From Ruminococcus sp. (GTDB taxonomy: Bacteria; Bacillota; Clostridia; Oscillospirales; Ruminococcaceae), in NCBI GenBank assembly GCA_015066665.1, contig SVNX01000003.1, positions 1-39,073 of the forward strand: a stretch of DNA of 39,073 nucleotides. Reading direction: 5' to 3'. A program made the translations under genes and the position numbers. Positions 6,523 to 15,946 of the stretch are shown here, in pieces. The notes beneath the pieces are model-generated. The model was not told the origin of the DNA. It did not search any database and saw nothing but the letters and a program-made list of their open reading frames with translations. Positions within the stretch are counted from its first letter, which is position 1. Each line of letters begins with the position of its first letter.

Positions 6523-6551
6523 ATTATAGCACATCAGCATGGGTTTTGCAA
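6523..6551 (-). promoter_or_regulatory. Promoter of the ccdA-tlpA-FTR-trx operon
   Basis: On the minus strand TTGCAA (6551-6546) and a consensus TATAAT (6528-6523) are separated by 17 bp, 70 nt before the ccdA start. Confidence 0.8.
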
Positions 6552-6736
6552 TAGGGGAAGCAGGGATTTCTATGATGGGTTTCCGCATGTTTTTCGCAGA
6601 ATCCGGCATTGTTTTCCGGTGCAGAATGAGGTATCATGAGAATGGAACAGTAAAATCGTCTGTAAACTATGAAATTGCATTCTGTGCAAAATTATGTAAT
6701 ATGATACAATATCTATGAAAAAAGTATGAAATTATA

Positions 6737-6765
6737 TTGACGCCGAATTATATCCGTGATACAAT
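6737..6765 (+). promoter_or_regulatory. Promoter of the pectate lyase operon
   Basis: TTGACG (6737-6742), a 17-bp spacer and TACAAT (6760-6765), 53 nt before ATG 6819. The 6552-6736 stretch upstream is AT-rich and gene-free. It contains a second TGATACAAT-like element near 6703-6711. Confidence 0.75.
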
Positions 6766-6818
6766 AGAATCAATAGAATGGATCAGTGTTCAGAAAGATT
6801 TTTTTGAGGTGAATTGGC

Positions 6819-9800
6819 ATGAAAATGACAGGCAAGAAAAAACTGGCCGCCTTCCTGACGGCCCTGACAGTACTTGCAGGCAGCGTGCCTGCTTCCGGTT
6901 ATTTGACAAAGGCACAGCCCGCAGAGGCCGCCGATACCGGCAGCAGAATTCTCGTTGACCTGAACAAGAATGACGGCCGAAAGGCCTCCTATGCAAGAAA
7001 TGCAAACAACTGGATCGTTACAGGCGAGACCAGTGCGACATACACCGTGAACGGTGTCACCATGGAGATCAGCGCCAGCGGCGGTTCCCTGCGTATGGAG
7101 AACAACAAGAAGCTCCAGAAGATGAGCGGCAATTATTCCCATCTGACCATGGATGCTGCCACAGTGGATGCCACCGGCGGCGGTACTCTGACGCTGAAGA
7201 TCAGCGGTCTTTCCAACGGCACCCACTCCGTGAAGACCTATCACAGTGCCACCGGCAATGAATCCGTCAGCGGCATTTCCGTCAGCGCCAGCGGCGGCAC
7301 CTCCCAGAGCGGCATCAGCTGCCCGAAGCAGGTGACACATCCGGACGATGCCGGCATCGGTTATGTGACCTTTACCGGCACTTCCACAACCATCACCATC
7401 AAGGCCGCCAGCGGCAATGCATGGCTCAATGCCTTTGAGATTGACGGCGGCGACCCTATCAAGGGCGTGAATCATGTGTATCCTGCCGATCAGGAATCCC
7501 ATCTCGAGCGTGAGAGCGGTCTTTCCTGGAAGGCCGGCAGCGGTGCCGCAAGCCACAATGTCTACATCGGCACAAGCTATGACGGCGTGTATAACGCCAC
7601 CACAAGCTCCGGTGAGTTCAAGGGTAACCAGACCGGCACAACCTATGCACTCGATGATACCTATCAGTCCTTTATCACCTATTACTGGAGAGTTGATACC
7701 GTGGACAGCAGCGGCAATGTTATCAAGGGTTCTGTGAATTCCTTCAATGTCGCAAGACTGGCCTTCCCCACAGCTGAGGGCTACGGCCGCTATGCAAGAG
7801 GCGGTCAGGGCGGCGTTGTTGTGCATGTCACCAATCTCAAGGATGACGGCAGCGAAGGCTCCCTCCGCTGGGCACTCTGCGATGCCAAGTGGCAGACGGC
7901 CGACTGGAAGGGCGTGCCGAGAATCGTTGTATTCGATGTCGGCGGCGTCATTGAGCTGACCGATACTCTCTGCATTCCGGATAATGCAGGTCAGGTGTAT
8001 GTGGCAGGACAGACCGCACCCGGCGACGGCATCACCCTCATCAAGCACGACTTCGGTGCAATGGGTACAAGTGATGTCATCATCCGTGATATCCGTACCA
8101 GAGTCGGCGATTCCAACGGCGTATCCACCGGCGGCAACGGCCTCTCCAGCTGCAACCACACCATCATTGACCACTGCTCGATCTCCTGGGCAACGGATGA
8201 GGGCTTCAGCTCCCGTAATGCAGCCAACATCACCTTCCAGTGGAACATCATCGGTGAGACGCTGAACAATTCCGTGCACTACCTCGATTCCGACCGTACA
8301 CAGACCGAGCGTCACTCCTTTGCCGCATCCATCGGCGGCTACACCGGCAGCTATCACCACAATCTGCTGATCCACAACACCGGCAGAAACTGGTCTCTCG
8401 CAGGTGCCATGGAGCAGGATGGTGTGACCTATGGCGGTCAGGCCGATATCCGCAACAATGTTGTATACAACTGGCGTGACAGAACCACCGACGGCGGCGT
8501 ACGCAGACTGAACTTCGTGAACAACTACTATAAGGGCGGCCCTGTCAGCAACACAGGCCTGCATGTGGTTTCCATCGACGGCAACGAGCTGGGAACAAGC
8601 GATATGCAGATGATGTATGTTTCCGGCAACGTCATGACAAAGCAGGACGGCACCTATGTGCTCAAGGCTTCTGATGATGCCTGGGCAGCCGGCAAGGCTG
8701 TTTCCGGCGGCAAGAATTCGACTGCTGCCGATGTCCGCAGCAATTCTCCCTTCTTTGATTCCTATGTGAATACACAGTCCGCAGAGGAGGCCTACAAGAG
8801 CGTCATCGCATCGGCCGGTGCCGGCGGCACCTCTCCGGCAGGCTGGGACTACATCGACAGCCGCTACATCAGCGATGTTTCCAAGAGCACTTACACCTAC
8901 ACCGGCAGCAAGGACGGCCTGAAGGGCATCATCGACAGCCAGAACGATGTCGGCGGCTACCCGAACAGCTCCAACTTTGCACACAGCAATGACGGTGTCT
9001 GCAATGCAGCAAACGATACCGACCGTGACGGTATGCCCAACACATGGGAAGAGGCACACGGCCTCAACCCCAATGACGGCTCCGACGGCTGCATCAACAG
9101 CCTCTCTCCGGACGGCTACACCAACGTGGAAATGTTCCTGAACGAGCTCTGCGGCGATGAGGTCAACTATGGTACACCTCCCGTGACCGGCAAGCCTGCC
9201 GCTGTCATCGAGACCGCACACAAGTATACCATCACCAATGTGAACAGCGGCCTGCAGCTCGAAGTGGCTGACGGCACCGCAGCAAACGGCACCAATGTAC
9301 AGCAGGGCACCACAGGTGCGGACGGCTGGACTGTGGAGGATGCCGGCAATGGCTACTACCGCATCTATTCCGAGCTGGGCGACGGCAAAACCTATCTGCT
9401 CGATCTCGACTACGGTAAGCCCGATAACGGCACCAATATCGGCATCTGGGGCGATACCGCTTCCGATGCACAGCTGTTCAAGTTCGTGGACAACGGTGAC
9501 GGTACCTATACCATCTGCACCAAGGCCACCACGGATGAGAGCTGTCTGGGCGTCACCTCCGGTTCGAAGGACGAGGGCGCCAATGTTGTACAGTGGGCCT
9601 GCAACGGCTCCGATGACCAGAAATGGACACTGGACATCAAGGTCGATCCCCTCAACGGCAGCCTCATCCAGAATCTGGTTGTCGAGAATCTGACCTACAA
9701 CAAGGCCTGGAACTATCAGTTCTGGGACATCGATACCGATCTCGCAGTGGGCGATCTGCTCTTCGGTGACAGACCAGCCACCTATTCCGTGATTCCGGAT

Positions 9801-10433
9801 GCACTGCTTGGCGGCGAAGCCATCCTCACATCCTGCGATCATAAGTATGCTTCCGGCACACTTGCCACCTTCACCGCCGGTGCGGATATGACCGTATATG
9901 CCGCATTCGACCAGAGAGTCACCACCCCCGGCGCATGGCTCTCTGACTGGACAAAGACCGATCTGACCGTAACAGGCAGCAATGACGTCATTTTCGAGCT
10001 CTATGCCAAGGAAGTTTCCGCCGGCGATACCGTGACACTCGGCGAAAACGGCCAGTCCGCATCCTGTGTGAACTATATCGTCATGGCCGTTGCGGACGAA
10101 GAGGAACCGACTACAACAGCGGAACCGACCACAACGCCCGAGCCGACAACCACACCTGAGCCGACCACCACAGCGCCCACATCCGAGGAGGTACCCACTA
10201 CCACATCCGATTCTGACCCGGATGCAGCGGACTACGGCAATGTCAACCTCGATACAAGCGTTTCCATTGTGGATGTCATCATGCTCAACAAGGCCATTCT
10301 GGGTGCCGAGACACTCAGTGCCCAGCAGAAGATCAATGCGGACGTCAACCTTGACGGCGAATGCTCGCCGGAGGATTCCCTCATCATCCTCAAGCACCTT
10401 GTTGACCTCGTTACAACACTGCCCGTTGCCTGA
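6819..10433 (+). CDS. Secreted multimodular PL1 pectate lyase with RICIN domain and type I dockerin
   Basis: A 1204-residue secreted enzyme, start supported by GAGGTG 8 nt upstream. Visible order: signal peptide (about 1-38); a beta-rich module of binding type (about 40-212); a fibronectin-III-like segment (about 215-312); the PL1 pectate lyase beta-helix (about 314-780, opening AEGYGRYARGGQGG and including VAGQTAPGDG and IDHCSISWATDE), with a Ca-binding-like DTDRDGMPNTWEEAHG near 731; a ricin-type beta-trefoil lectin domain (about 795-940); an uncharacterised module shared with the next gene (about 946-1090); a Thr/Pro/Glu linker; and a two-repeat dockerin (about 1139-1202). It should cleave polygalacturonate by beta-elimination and dock into a cellulosome. 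The next lyase starts 18 nt downstream. Confidence 0.92.
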   Translation: MKMTGKKKLAAFLTALTVLAGSVPASGYLTKAQPAEAADTGSRILVDLNKNDGRKASYARNANNWIVTGETSATYTVNGVTMEISASGGSLRMENNKKLQKMSGNYSHLTMDAATVDATGGGTLTLKISGLSNGTHSVKTYHSATGNESVSGISVSASGGTSQSGISCPKQVTHPDDAGIGYVTFTGTSTTITIKAASGNAWLNAFEIDGGDPIKGVNHVYPADQESHLERESGLSWKAGSGAASHNVYIGTSYDGVYNATTSSGEFKGNQTGTTYALDDTYQSFITYYWRVDTVDSSGNVIKGSVNSFNVARLAFPTAEGYGRYARGGQGGVVVHVTNLKDDGSEGSLRWALCDAKWQTADWKGVPRIVVFDVGGVIELTDTLCIPDNAGQVYVAGQTAPGDGITLIKHDFGAMGTSDVIIRDIRTRVGDSNGVSTGGNGLSSCNHTIIDHCSISWATDEGFSSRNAANITFQWNIIGETLNNSVHYLDSDRTQTERHSFAASIGGYTGSYHHNLLIHNTGRNWSLAGAMEQDGVTYGGQADIRNNVVYNWRDRTTDGGVRRLNFVNNYYKGGPVSNTGLHVVSIDGNELGTSDMQMMYVSGNVMTKQDGTYVLKASDDAWAAGKAVSGGKNSTAADVRSNSPFFDSYVNTQSAEEAYKSVIASAGAGGTSPAGWDYIDSRYISDVSKSTYTYTGSKDGLKGIIDSQNDVGGYPNSSNFAHSNDGVCNAANDTDRDGMPNTWEEAHGLNPNDGSDGCINSLSPDGYTNVEMFLNELCGDEVNYGTPPVTGKPAAVIETAHKYTITNVNSGLQLEVADGTAANGTNVQQGTTGADGWTVEDAGNGYYRIYSELGDGKTYLLDLDYGKPDNGTNIGIWGDTASDAQLFKFVDNGDGTYTICTKATTDESCLGVTSGSKDEGANVVQWACNGSDDQKWTLDIKVDPLNGSLIQNLVVENLTYNKAWNYQFWDIDTDLAVGDLLFGDRPATYSVIPDALLGGEAILTSCDHKYASGTLATFTAGADMTVYAAFDQRVTTPGAWLSDWTKTDLTVTGSNDVIFELYAKEVSAGDTVTLGENGQSASCVNYIVMAVADEEEPTTTAEPTTTPEPTTTPEPTTTAPTSEEVPTTTSDSDPDAADYGNVNLDTSVSIVDVIMLNKAILGAETLSAQQKINADVNLDGECSPEDSLIILKHLVDLVTTLPVA

Positions 10434-10451
10434 ATAAAAAGGAGATAGATT

Positions 10452-13178
10452 ATGATCAAAGCATTCAAACGCTGCCTTGCGGCACTGACCGCAGGCCTGG
10501 CAGTGGCCGCATTCACACTGCCGGCTGTTCCGGATATGACGGAGCAGGCAAGTGCGGCTGACAATATTGTTGCATTTCCCGGTGCGGTCGGCGGCGGTAA
10601 ATATGCCACCGGCGGACGCGGCGGCGAGGTTTACCATGTTACTAATCTGAATGACAGCGGTGCCGGTTCCTTCCGTGATGCTGTCAGCAAGTCCGGTCGT
10701 ATCGTTGTCTTCGATGTCAGCGGTACCATCGAACTCAAGAGCAACATCGTCTGCCAGAGCAATATCACCATTGCCGGACAGACCGCACCCGGCGGCTCCG
10801 GTATTACCCTGAAGAACTACAAGCTCGGCATGGGCGGCGACAACATCATCTGCCGCTTCATCAGTTCCCGCCCCGGCCCCTATGCTGCCACCAGCTCCGG
10901 CAACGATGCCTGGGGCGGAGCCAAGGGTTCCAATTCCGTCATCGATCACTGTTCCATGGGTTGGACAACGGATGAACAGTGGGCACTGTATTCCAATAAT
11001 GAATACTATACCGTGCAGTATTCCGTCATCGGTCCCGCCGATTCCTGGGGCGGTCACAGCAAGGGTATCCATGGCTTCGGCATTATGATGGGTAAGGGCT
11101 ACTGTACTTTTGACCATAACCTGATCGTGCACAATGTGTCCCGCAACTTCCGCGGCAAGGTGGTTGGTACAGCAACGGCTGATTTTACTAACAATGTCAT
11201 CTATAACTGGGCCTACCAGACTGCCTATGGTACCATCGGACATGTTAACTATGTCAATAATACACTGAAGATGGGCAACGGAACCACCGGTGCGAAGTAT
11301 TATATCAATGTCGACAGCAGCACAAGCCCGGAGAACTTCTCCATCTACATGACCGGCAACCGCATGCTGAACAAGGATAATACCGTTTATGATGCCGTAA
11401 CAACCGACAACTGGAACGGCGGCGTCAAGGTGAAGGACGGCCTCGGCATTACTGTGGACTCCGTCAGAAGCAATTCTCCCTTCCAGACCATGGTGAACGG
11501 TGTGAATGTCTCCACTGCCACTACAGCAGAAAGTGCAGCCGATTCCTATGATCATGTGCTTTCCTATGCAGGCAATGGCATTGCTCCCGATCTGCGTACT
11601 TCCATTGACCAGCAGTCTGCAAACGAATGCAGAACCGGTACGGGCTACCATTCCGGCACGGCGACCTATGATGAAGCCACCTCGGATGAAAAGGCCAAGA
11701 TCGACAGCTACAAGATCCAGTGCGGCGTTGTTTATGACTATCCGGATCCGGTACTCCAGAAGACCATCACCGATAACGACAACGACGGCATGGATGATGA
11801 GTGGGAAGAGGCAAGAGGCCTGAATCCCAACGATCCCAGCGATACAAACGGCGACTACTGCGGCATGGGCTACACCAACATTGAGTACTACATCAATGAC
11901 CTGACCGTGGATTCCTTCCCGCCCGGCGTTGTGGAGCTGTCCCCCGAGACTGCACAGCTCGTGACTACATCCGCCTTCACACAGATCGAAGCGGAGAGCT
12001 TCTCCGCCCAGTCCGGCATCCAGATCGAGGATTGCCCCGACGGCGGCCAGAACATCGGATTTGTTGAGAGCGGCGACTATCTGCAGTTCAAGCGCATCGA
12101 TTTTGAGGATGGTGCCAAGAGCTTCACTGCACGCGTTTCCGGTAATGCCGCAGCCATGGAGCTGTATGTGGATTCGATGAGCACACCCGTGGCAACCTGC
12201 CAGTTTGCCGGTACATCGGGCTTCTCCGAGTATACGGATGTGAGCTTCAATATCCCCGCAATCACCGGCGTGCATAATCTGTATATCAAATTCACCGGCG
12301 GCGAGGGCTACCTGCTCAACATGAACTGGTTCACCTTCGGCAAGGATGCCATCCCGCAGAACGGCCGTCTGATCACCAATCTCCTGATCAATGATCCGAC
12401 CTACGGCACAAGCTGGATTCTGACCGATAATCTCCAGCTCGGCTCGCTCGTGTTCGGCGACCGTCCCGTTGTCTTTGCGGCACTCCCCGATGCCGTGCTC
12501 GGCGGCGAATATATCCGCACGGCCTGTGATGCCAAGGCATTTGTAGGTGATGCGGCGACCTTTACAGCAGCCGAGGACATCACCGTCTATGTCGGTCTGG
12601 ATGCACGCATCACGGCGATTCCCGCATGGCTCTCCGCATGGACACTGACAAGCGAGACCGCTGCGAACGACAATAACGTGACCTTCAATCTCTATACCAA
12701 GAGCGTCAAGGCCGGCGAGAATGTGACCCTCGGCGGCAATGAGAATTCCTATCAGTGCGTGAACTACACCGTCTTCGCTGTACCCGCAGCTGAAACACCG
12801 ACGGAAACGACCACGGAACCGGCCACAACGGAACCGCCTACAACCGAACCGCCTGCGACGGAATCCACCACCACGGAGCCGCCTGTGACGGAAACGACCG
12901 TTCCCGCTGAACCGGAGACAACGCCGGCACCGACCACAGCGGAACCCACGACCACGGAACCGGTCGGCGAAGAGATGTACGGCAATGTCAACCTCGATGA
13001 TACCGTTTCCATTGTGGATGTCATCATGCTGAACAAGGCCGTGCTCGGTGTGGAGACCCTGAACGCACAGCAGAAGATCAATGCGGACGTCAACCTCGAC
13101 GGTGAATGCTCGGCTGAGGACTCCCTGATCATTCTCAAGCATCTGGTGGATCTTGTCACCACCCTTCCGATCCGATAA
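10452..13178 (+). CDS. Secreted PL1 pectate lyase with CBM6-like domain and type I dockerin
   Basis: A 908-residue secreted enzyme, second in the operon, with AAGGAG before the ATG. Order: signal peptide (about 1-36); PL1 beta-helix (about 40-490, opening FPGAVGGGKYATGGRGG and including IAGQTAPGG and IDHCSMGWTTDE) with DNDNDGMDDEWEEARG near its end; a CBM6/35-type beta-sandwich (about 513-629, IEAESFSAQSG to LNMNWFTFG); the uncharacterised module also found in the previous protein (about 635-775); a Thr/Pro/Glu linker (about 780-840); and a dockerin (about 843-906) almost identical to its neighbour's. The two enzymes share catalytic family and anchoring but differ in carbohydrate-binding modules (RICIN versus CBM6-like), suggesting complementary pectin targeting. 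Confidence 0.92.
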   Translation: MIKAFKRCLAALTAGLAVAAFTLPAVPDMTEQASAADNIVAFPGAVGGGKYATGGRGGEVYHVTNLNDSGAGSFRDAVSKSGRIVVFDVSGTIELKSNIVCQSNITIAGQTAPGGSGITLKNYKLGMGGDNIICRFISSRPGPYAATSSGNDAWGGAKGSNSVIDHCSMGWTTDEQWALYSNNEYYTVQYSVIGPADSWGGHSKGIHGFGIMMGKGYCTFDHNLIVHNVSRNFRGKVVGTATADFTNNVIYNWAYQTAYGTIGHVNYVNNTLKMGNGTTGAKYYINVDSSTSPENFSIYMTGNRMLNKDNTVYDAVTTDNWNGGVKVKDGLGITVDSVRSNSPFQTMVNGVNVSTATTAESAADSYDHVLSYAGNGIAPDLRTSIDQQSANECRTGTGYHSGTATYDEATSDEKAKIDSYKIQCGVVYDYPDPVLQKTITDNDNDGMDDEWEEARGLNPNDPSDTNGDYCGMGYTNIEYYINDLTVDSFPPGVVELSPETAQLVTTSAFTQIEAESFSAQSGIQIEDCPDGGQNIGFVESGDYLQFKRIDFEDGAKSFTARVSGNAAAMELYVDSMSTPVATCQFAGTSGFSEYTDVSFNIPAITGVHNLYIKFTGGEGYLLNMNWFTFGKDAIPQNGRLITNLLINDPTYGTSWILTDNLQLGSLVFGDRPVVFAALPDAVLGGEYIRTACDAKAFVGDAATFTAAEDITVYVGLDARITAIPAWLSAWTLTSETAANDNNVTFNLYTKSVKAGENVTLGGNENSYQCVNYTVFAVPAAETPTETTTEPATTEPPTTEPPATESTTTEPPVTETTVPAEPETTPAPTTAEPTTTEPVGEEMYGNVNLDDTVSIVDVIMLNKAVLGVETLNAQQKINADVNLDGECSAEDSLIILKHLVDLVTTLPIR

Positions 13179-13272
13179 CTCCTCAATTTCCTTTCATAAG
13201 CCCTTTCCCGGCAGATCCTTTCTCTGCCGGGCGCCGCTCCGGCGGTGTGCAGAAGGGGATTCAAGGCATTGT

Positions 13273-13314
13273 AGGCATGCCCTCAGCCATTCGGCAGGGG
13301 GCATGCCTTTTTGT
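13273..13314 (+). terminator. Terminator after the pectate lyase operon
   Basis: Arms AGGCATGCCC and GGGCATGCCT are followed by a T run. A second GC-rich hairpin (CCCGGCAGA/TCTGCCGGG, about 13207-13231) lies just upstream, closer to the stop codon. Confidence 0.85.
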
Positions 13315-13352
13315 TTGTTTTCACGAATATTTAGACGTTTTTGCTGTTTTCC

Positions 13353-13381
13353 TTGACGAAAAACCTTTTTCGGTGTATACT
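13353..13381 (+). promoter_or_regulatory. Promoter of degV-HAD
   Basis: TTGACG (13353-13358), a 17-bp spacer and TATACT (13376-13381), 45 nt before the degV ATG. Confidence 0.8.
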
Positions 13382-13426
13382 GATATAGGTGTACAAAGAA
13401 TGTGGAAAAAGAAAAGGAGAATCCCC

Positions 13427-14308
13427 ATGTCTAAGATTGCAATCATTACCGATACAAACAGCGGCATGCCCAGGGAGGAGGCCGACAAGCTCGGCGTATT
13501 CCTGCTGCCCATGCCCATTATCGTGAATAACAAGGAGTATTTTGAGGGCGTGTCCTGTACCTATGACCAGTTCTTCGAGATGCTGGCAGGCGGTGCGGAT
13601 GTGTCCACCTCCCAGCCCTCTCCCGAGTCTCTGACATCGCTCTGGGATGAGGTGCTCAAGGAATATGATGCCATCGTGCATATCCCCATGTCCTCCGGTC
13701 TGAGCAGTTCCTGTGCAACCGCAAAGGCACTGGCAATGGACTATGACGGCAGAGTGTGCGTGGCTGACAACAAGCGCATTTCCGTTTCCCAGTACCAGTC
13801 CGTTGTGGATGCGGTGCTCTGGAGCAGGGAAGGTCTCTCCGCTGCGGAAATCTGCGCAAAGCTTGAAGAAACCGCACTCGATGCAAGCATCTATCTCGCT
13901 GTGAATACACTGGAGCTCCTCAAGAAGAGCGGCCGTGTGACAGCGGCAGGTGCTGCAATTGCCTCCATTCTCGGCATCAAGCCCGTGCTGCAGATTCAGG
14001 GTGAAAAGCTTGATGCGTTTGCAAAGGTCAGAGGCATGGCGAATGCAAAGAAGACCATGCTGGAAGCTGCCGAGAAGGATCTGAAGGGCCGCTTTGCCGG
14101 TCGTCCGGCGCGTGTCTGGGTCGCATATTCCGGTGAGGAAGCACCGGCTGCCGAGTGGACGGATGAGGTGCGCCGCTATTTTGACGATCCCACTGTCTGC
14201 ATGTATAAGCTCCCTCTCAGCATTTCCTGCCATGTAGGCGCAGGCGTGCTGGCAATCGGCGTGATTGAATATGCCGGTGAAAGAAAGGATATTCCTTATG
14301 AGATATAA
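13427..14308 (+). CDS. DegV-family fatty-acid-binding protein
   Basis: A 293-residue protein of normal DegV length. The N terminus IAIITDTNSGMP matches the family's (T/S)D(S/T) opening. STSQPSPESL and HIPMSSGLSSS match the conserved fatty-acid-carboxylate-binding Thr/Ser motifs, and the C-terminal domain has the HVGAGVLAIGV segment. Family members (FakB type) bind fatty acids for phosphorylation by FakA; the specificity of this copy cannot be read from sequence. ATG 13427 has AAGGAGA upstream and follows its own promoter. It overlaps the next gene by 11 nt. Confidence 0.92.
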   Translation: MSKIAIITDTNSGMPREEADKLGVFLLPMPIIVNNKEYFEGVSCTYDQFFEMLAGGADVSTSQPSPESLTSLWDEVLKEYDAIVHIPMSSGLSSSCATAKALAMDYDGRVCVADNKRISVSQYQSVVDAVLWSREGLSAAEICAKLEETALDASIYLAVNTLELLKKSGRVTAAGAAIASILGIKPVLQIQGEKLDAFAKVRGMANAKKTMLEAAEKDLKGRFAGRPARVWVAYSGEEAPAAEWTDEVRRYFDDPTVCMYKLPLSISCHVGAGVLAIGVIEYAGERKDIPYEI

Positions 14309-15005
14309 GGCTATTTTCTTCGATCTGGACGGCACGCTCCTCCCCATGGATAACGAGGTGTTCACCAAGGGCTATTTCAAGGAGCTGGCCAAGAAGCTCT
14401 CTCCTCTGGGATTGGCTCCCGATGCACTGATTGCCGCTGTCTGGGCAGGCACCAAGGCAATGGTGAAGAATGACGGTGCACGCCAGAATGTGGAGCTGTT
14501 CTGGGAGACCTTTGCACAGGTCACGGCGAAGGATGTCACATCCTTCCGTGCCCAGTCGGATGATTTCTATGTCAATGAGTTCCATAATGCAAGAGCCTAT
14601 ACATCCGAAAATCCCCGTGCTGCCGAGGCCATCGGTGCTGCACATGCAGCAGCGGAGATCGTGGTGCTGGCCTCCAATCCGCTGTTCCCGCTGACCGGAC
14701 AGTGCTCCCGTCTGAGCTGGGTGGGACTGGAAAAATCCGATTTCGATTACATCACAGCCTATGAGAGTGAGTGCTTCTGCAAGCCGAATCCTGCGTATTA
14801 TACCGCCCTCTGCGAGAAGCTGGGCGTGCAGCCTGCCGAATGTCTGATGGTGGGCAATGACGAGCGTGAGGATATGTATGCAGCGACGCTTGCGGGTCTG
14901 GACGGCTTTTATGTGACGGATTGTGCGATTCCATGCGAAGAACATCCGTGGAACGGCAAACACGGCAGTTTTGCGGAGCTGATTGCATTTTTGAAGACGC
15001 TGTAA
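14298..15005 (+). CDS. HAD-superfamily hydrolase
   Basis: A 235-residue haloacid-dehalogenase-like phosphatase. Motif I is FFDLDGTLLPMD (nucleophile Asp and acid/base Asp). Motif II is the Ser in LASNP, motif III the Lys in CKPNPAYY, and motif IV is VGNDEREDM. The cap between motifs I and II is helical, as in subfamily I. The start ATG 14298 lies inside the end of degV (11-nt overlap), so the two are translationally coupled. The physiological substrate is unknown. A terminator follows 8 nt after the stop. Confidence 0.9.
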   Translation: MRYKAIFFDLDGTLLPMDNEVFTKGYFKELAKKLSPLGLAPDALIAAVWAGTKAMVKNDGARQNVELFWETFAQVTAKDVTSFRAQSDDFYVNEFHNARAYTSENPRAAEAIGAAHAAAEIVVLASNPLFPLTGQCSRLSWVGLEKSDFDYITAYESECFCKPNPAYYTALCEKLGVQPAECLMVGNDEREDMYAATLAGLDGFYVTDCAIPCEEHPWNGKHGSFAELIAFLKTL

Positions 15006-15012
15006 AAAGCGG

Positions 15013-15036
15013 AACCGCCCCTTCGGGGGCGGTTTT
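15013..15036 (+). terminator. Terminator after the HAD gene
   Basis: AACCGCCCC and GGGGCGGTT arms with a TTCG tetraloop, followed by T's. Confidence 0.9.
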
Positions 15037-15045
15037 ATGCTTTAT

Positions 15046-15074
15046 TTGACAAATCGCTGTTTCTGTGCTAAGAT
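15046..15074 (+). promoter_or_regulatory. Promoter of the MBL-fold gene
   Basis: Consensus TTGACA (15046-15051), a 17-bp spacer and TAAGAT (15069-15074), directly after the preceding terminator. Confidence 0.78.
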
Positions 15075-15095
15075 GATAGAAAGGAGGCGATTGCA

Positions 15096-15896
15096 TTGCA
15101 ATTTACGGTACTGACGGAAAATCGTGTCAGAAAACGCGGCCTGCTGGCCGAGCACGGACTTTCTCTCTGGATTGAGCACGACGGCATGTGCATCCTGTTC
15201 GATACGGGCCAGAGCGATGTCTATGTCCGCAATGCCGCTGCGCTCGGCATTGATCTGAAGCGGGCGGACTGCATTGTCCTCAGCCATGGCCATTATGATC
15301 ACTGCGGCGGCTATCCCCATTTTCCCGGCACGCAGCCCGTGACCTATGTACGCAGGGCGGCCTTTGCTCCGAAATTCGGTCGGGACAGCGAGGGCACACG
15401 GGACATTCGCATCCCGTGGCAGCCGGAGGGTTATCCCATTCAGTATACGGAAGAATGCACCCAGATTGCACCGAGAGCATGGCTCTGCTCCGGCATTGCC
15501 TGCACGGCACCGTTTGAATCGCTCAGTCCGGGTCTCATGACCCTGTCGGACGGGAATCTTGTGACCGACCCCATGACCGATGAGCAGGTGCTCGTACTCG
15601 AAACGGAACGGGGACTCGTCCTCTTCATCGGCTGCAGCCATCCCGGTGTGGTCAGCTGCCTGCAGCATGTGCAGCAGCGGTTTCCGGACAAGCCCCTGTA
15701 TGCCCTTTTTGCCGGCATGCATCTGGCAGGCGTGAGGCCGGAACGGCTCGACCGGACGATGGATGAATTCGCAGCCTGCGGCCTTGCACGGCTCTTCCCC
15801 GTGCACTGCACCGGCGTGGAGGAAAGCTGCCGGATGAAGGCACGCTTCGGCAGCGGCTGTACACTCTGTCAGGCAGGCGATACGATCGTCATTTAA
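15096..15896 (+). CDS. Metallo-beta-lactamase-fold hydrolase (COG1237-like)
   Basis: A 266-residue protein with the metal-binding motif SHGHYDHCGG (HxHxDH), a further His in IGCSHPGV and HL/HC segments near the C terminus. The overall layout fits the COG1237 group, annotated as dihydropterin-ribofuranosyl-aminobenzene phosphate synthase-like proteins in archaea and anaerobes; that assignment is only by resemblance. Translation starts at TTG 15096, 8 nt after AAGGAGG (15081-15087), since no ATG or GTG fits. It is followed by the C_GCAxxG_C_C gene, which has its own strong SD, so the two are probably cotranscribed. Confidence 0.85.
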   Translation: MQFTVLTENRVRKRGLLAEHGLSLWIEHDGMCILFDTGQSDVYVRNAAALGIDLKRADCIVLSHGHYDHCGGYPHFPGTQPVTYVRRAAFAPKFGRDSEGTRDIRIPWQPEGYPIQYTEECTQIAPRAWLCSGIACTAPFESLSPGLMTLSDGNLVTDPMTDEQVLVLETERGLVLFIGCSHPGVVSCLQHVQQRFPDKPLYALFAGMHLAGVRPERLDRTMDEFAACGLARLFPVHCTGVEESCRMKARFGSGCTLCQAGDTIVI

Positions 15897-15946
15897 TCCG
15901 CATTCCCATGATTCTGAAACAGAGTCGCATCATAGGAGGTTTTACA

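Noticed and set aside
6783-13142. 2119-codon open frame on the minus strand, antisense to both pectate lyases
   Set aside because: The plus strand has signal peptides, PL1 motifs and dockerins. The antisense frame stays open because the sense genes avoid TTA, CTA and TCA codons. Its translation is low-complexity and has no credible domain.
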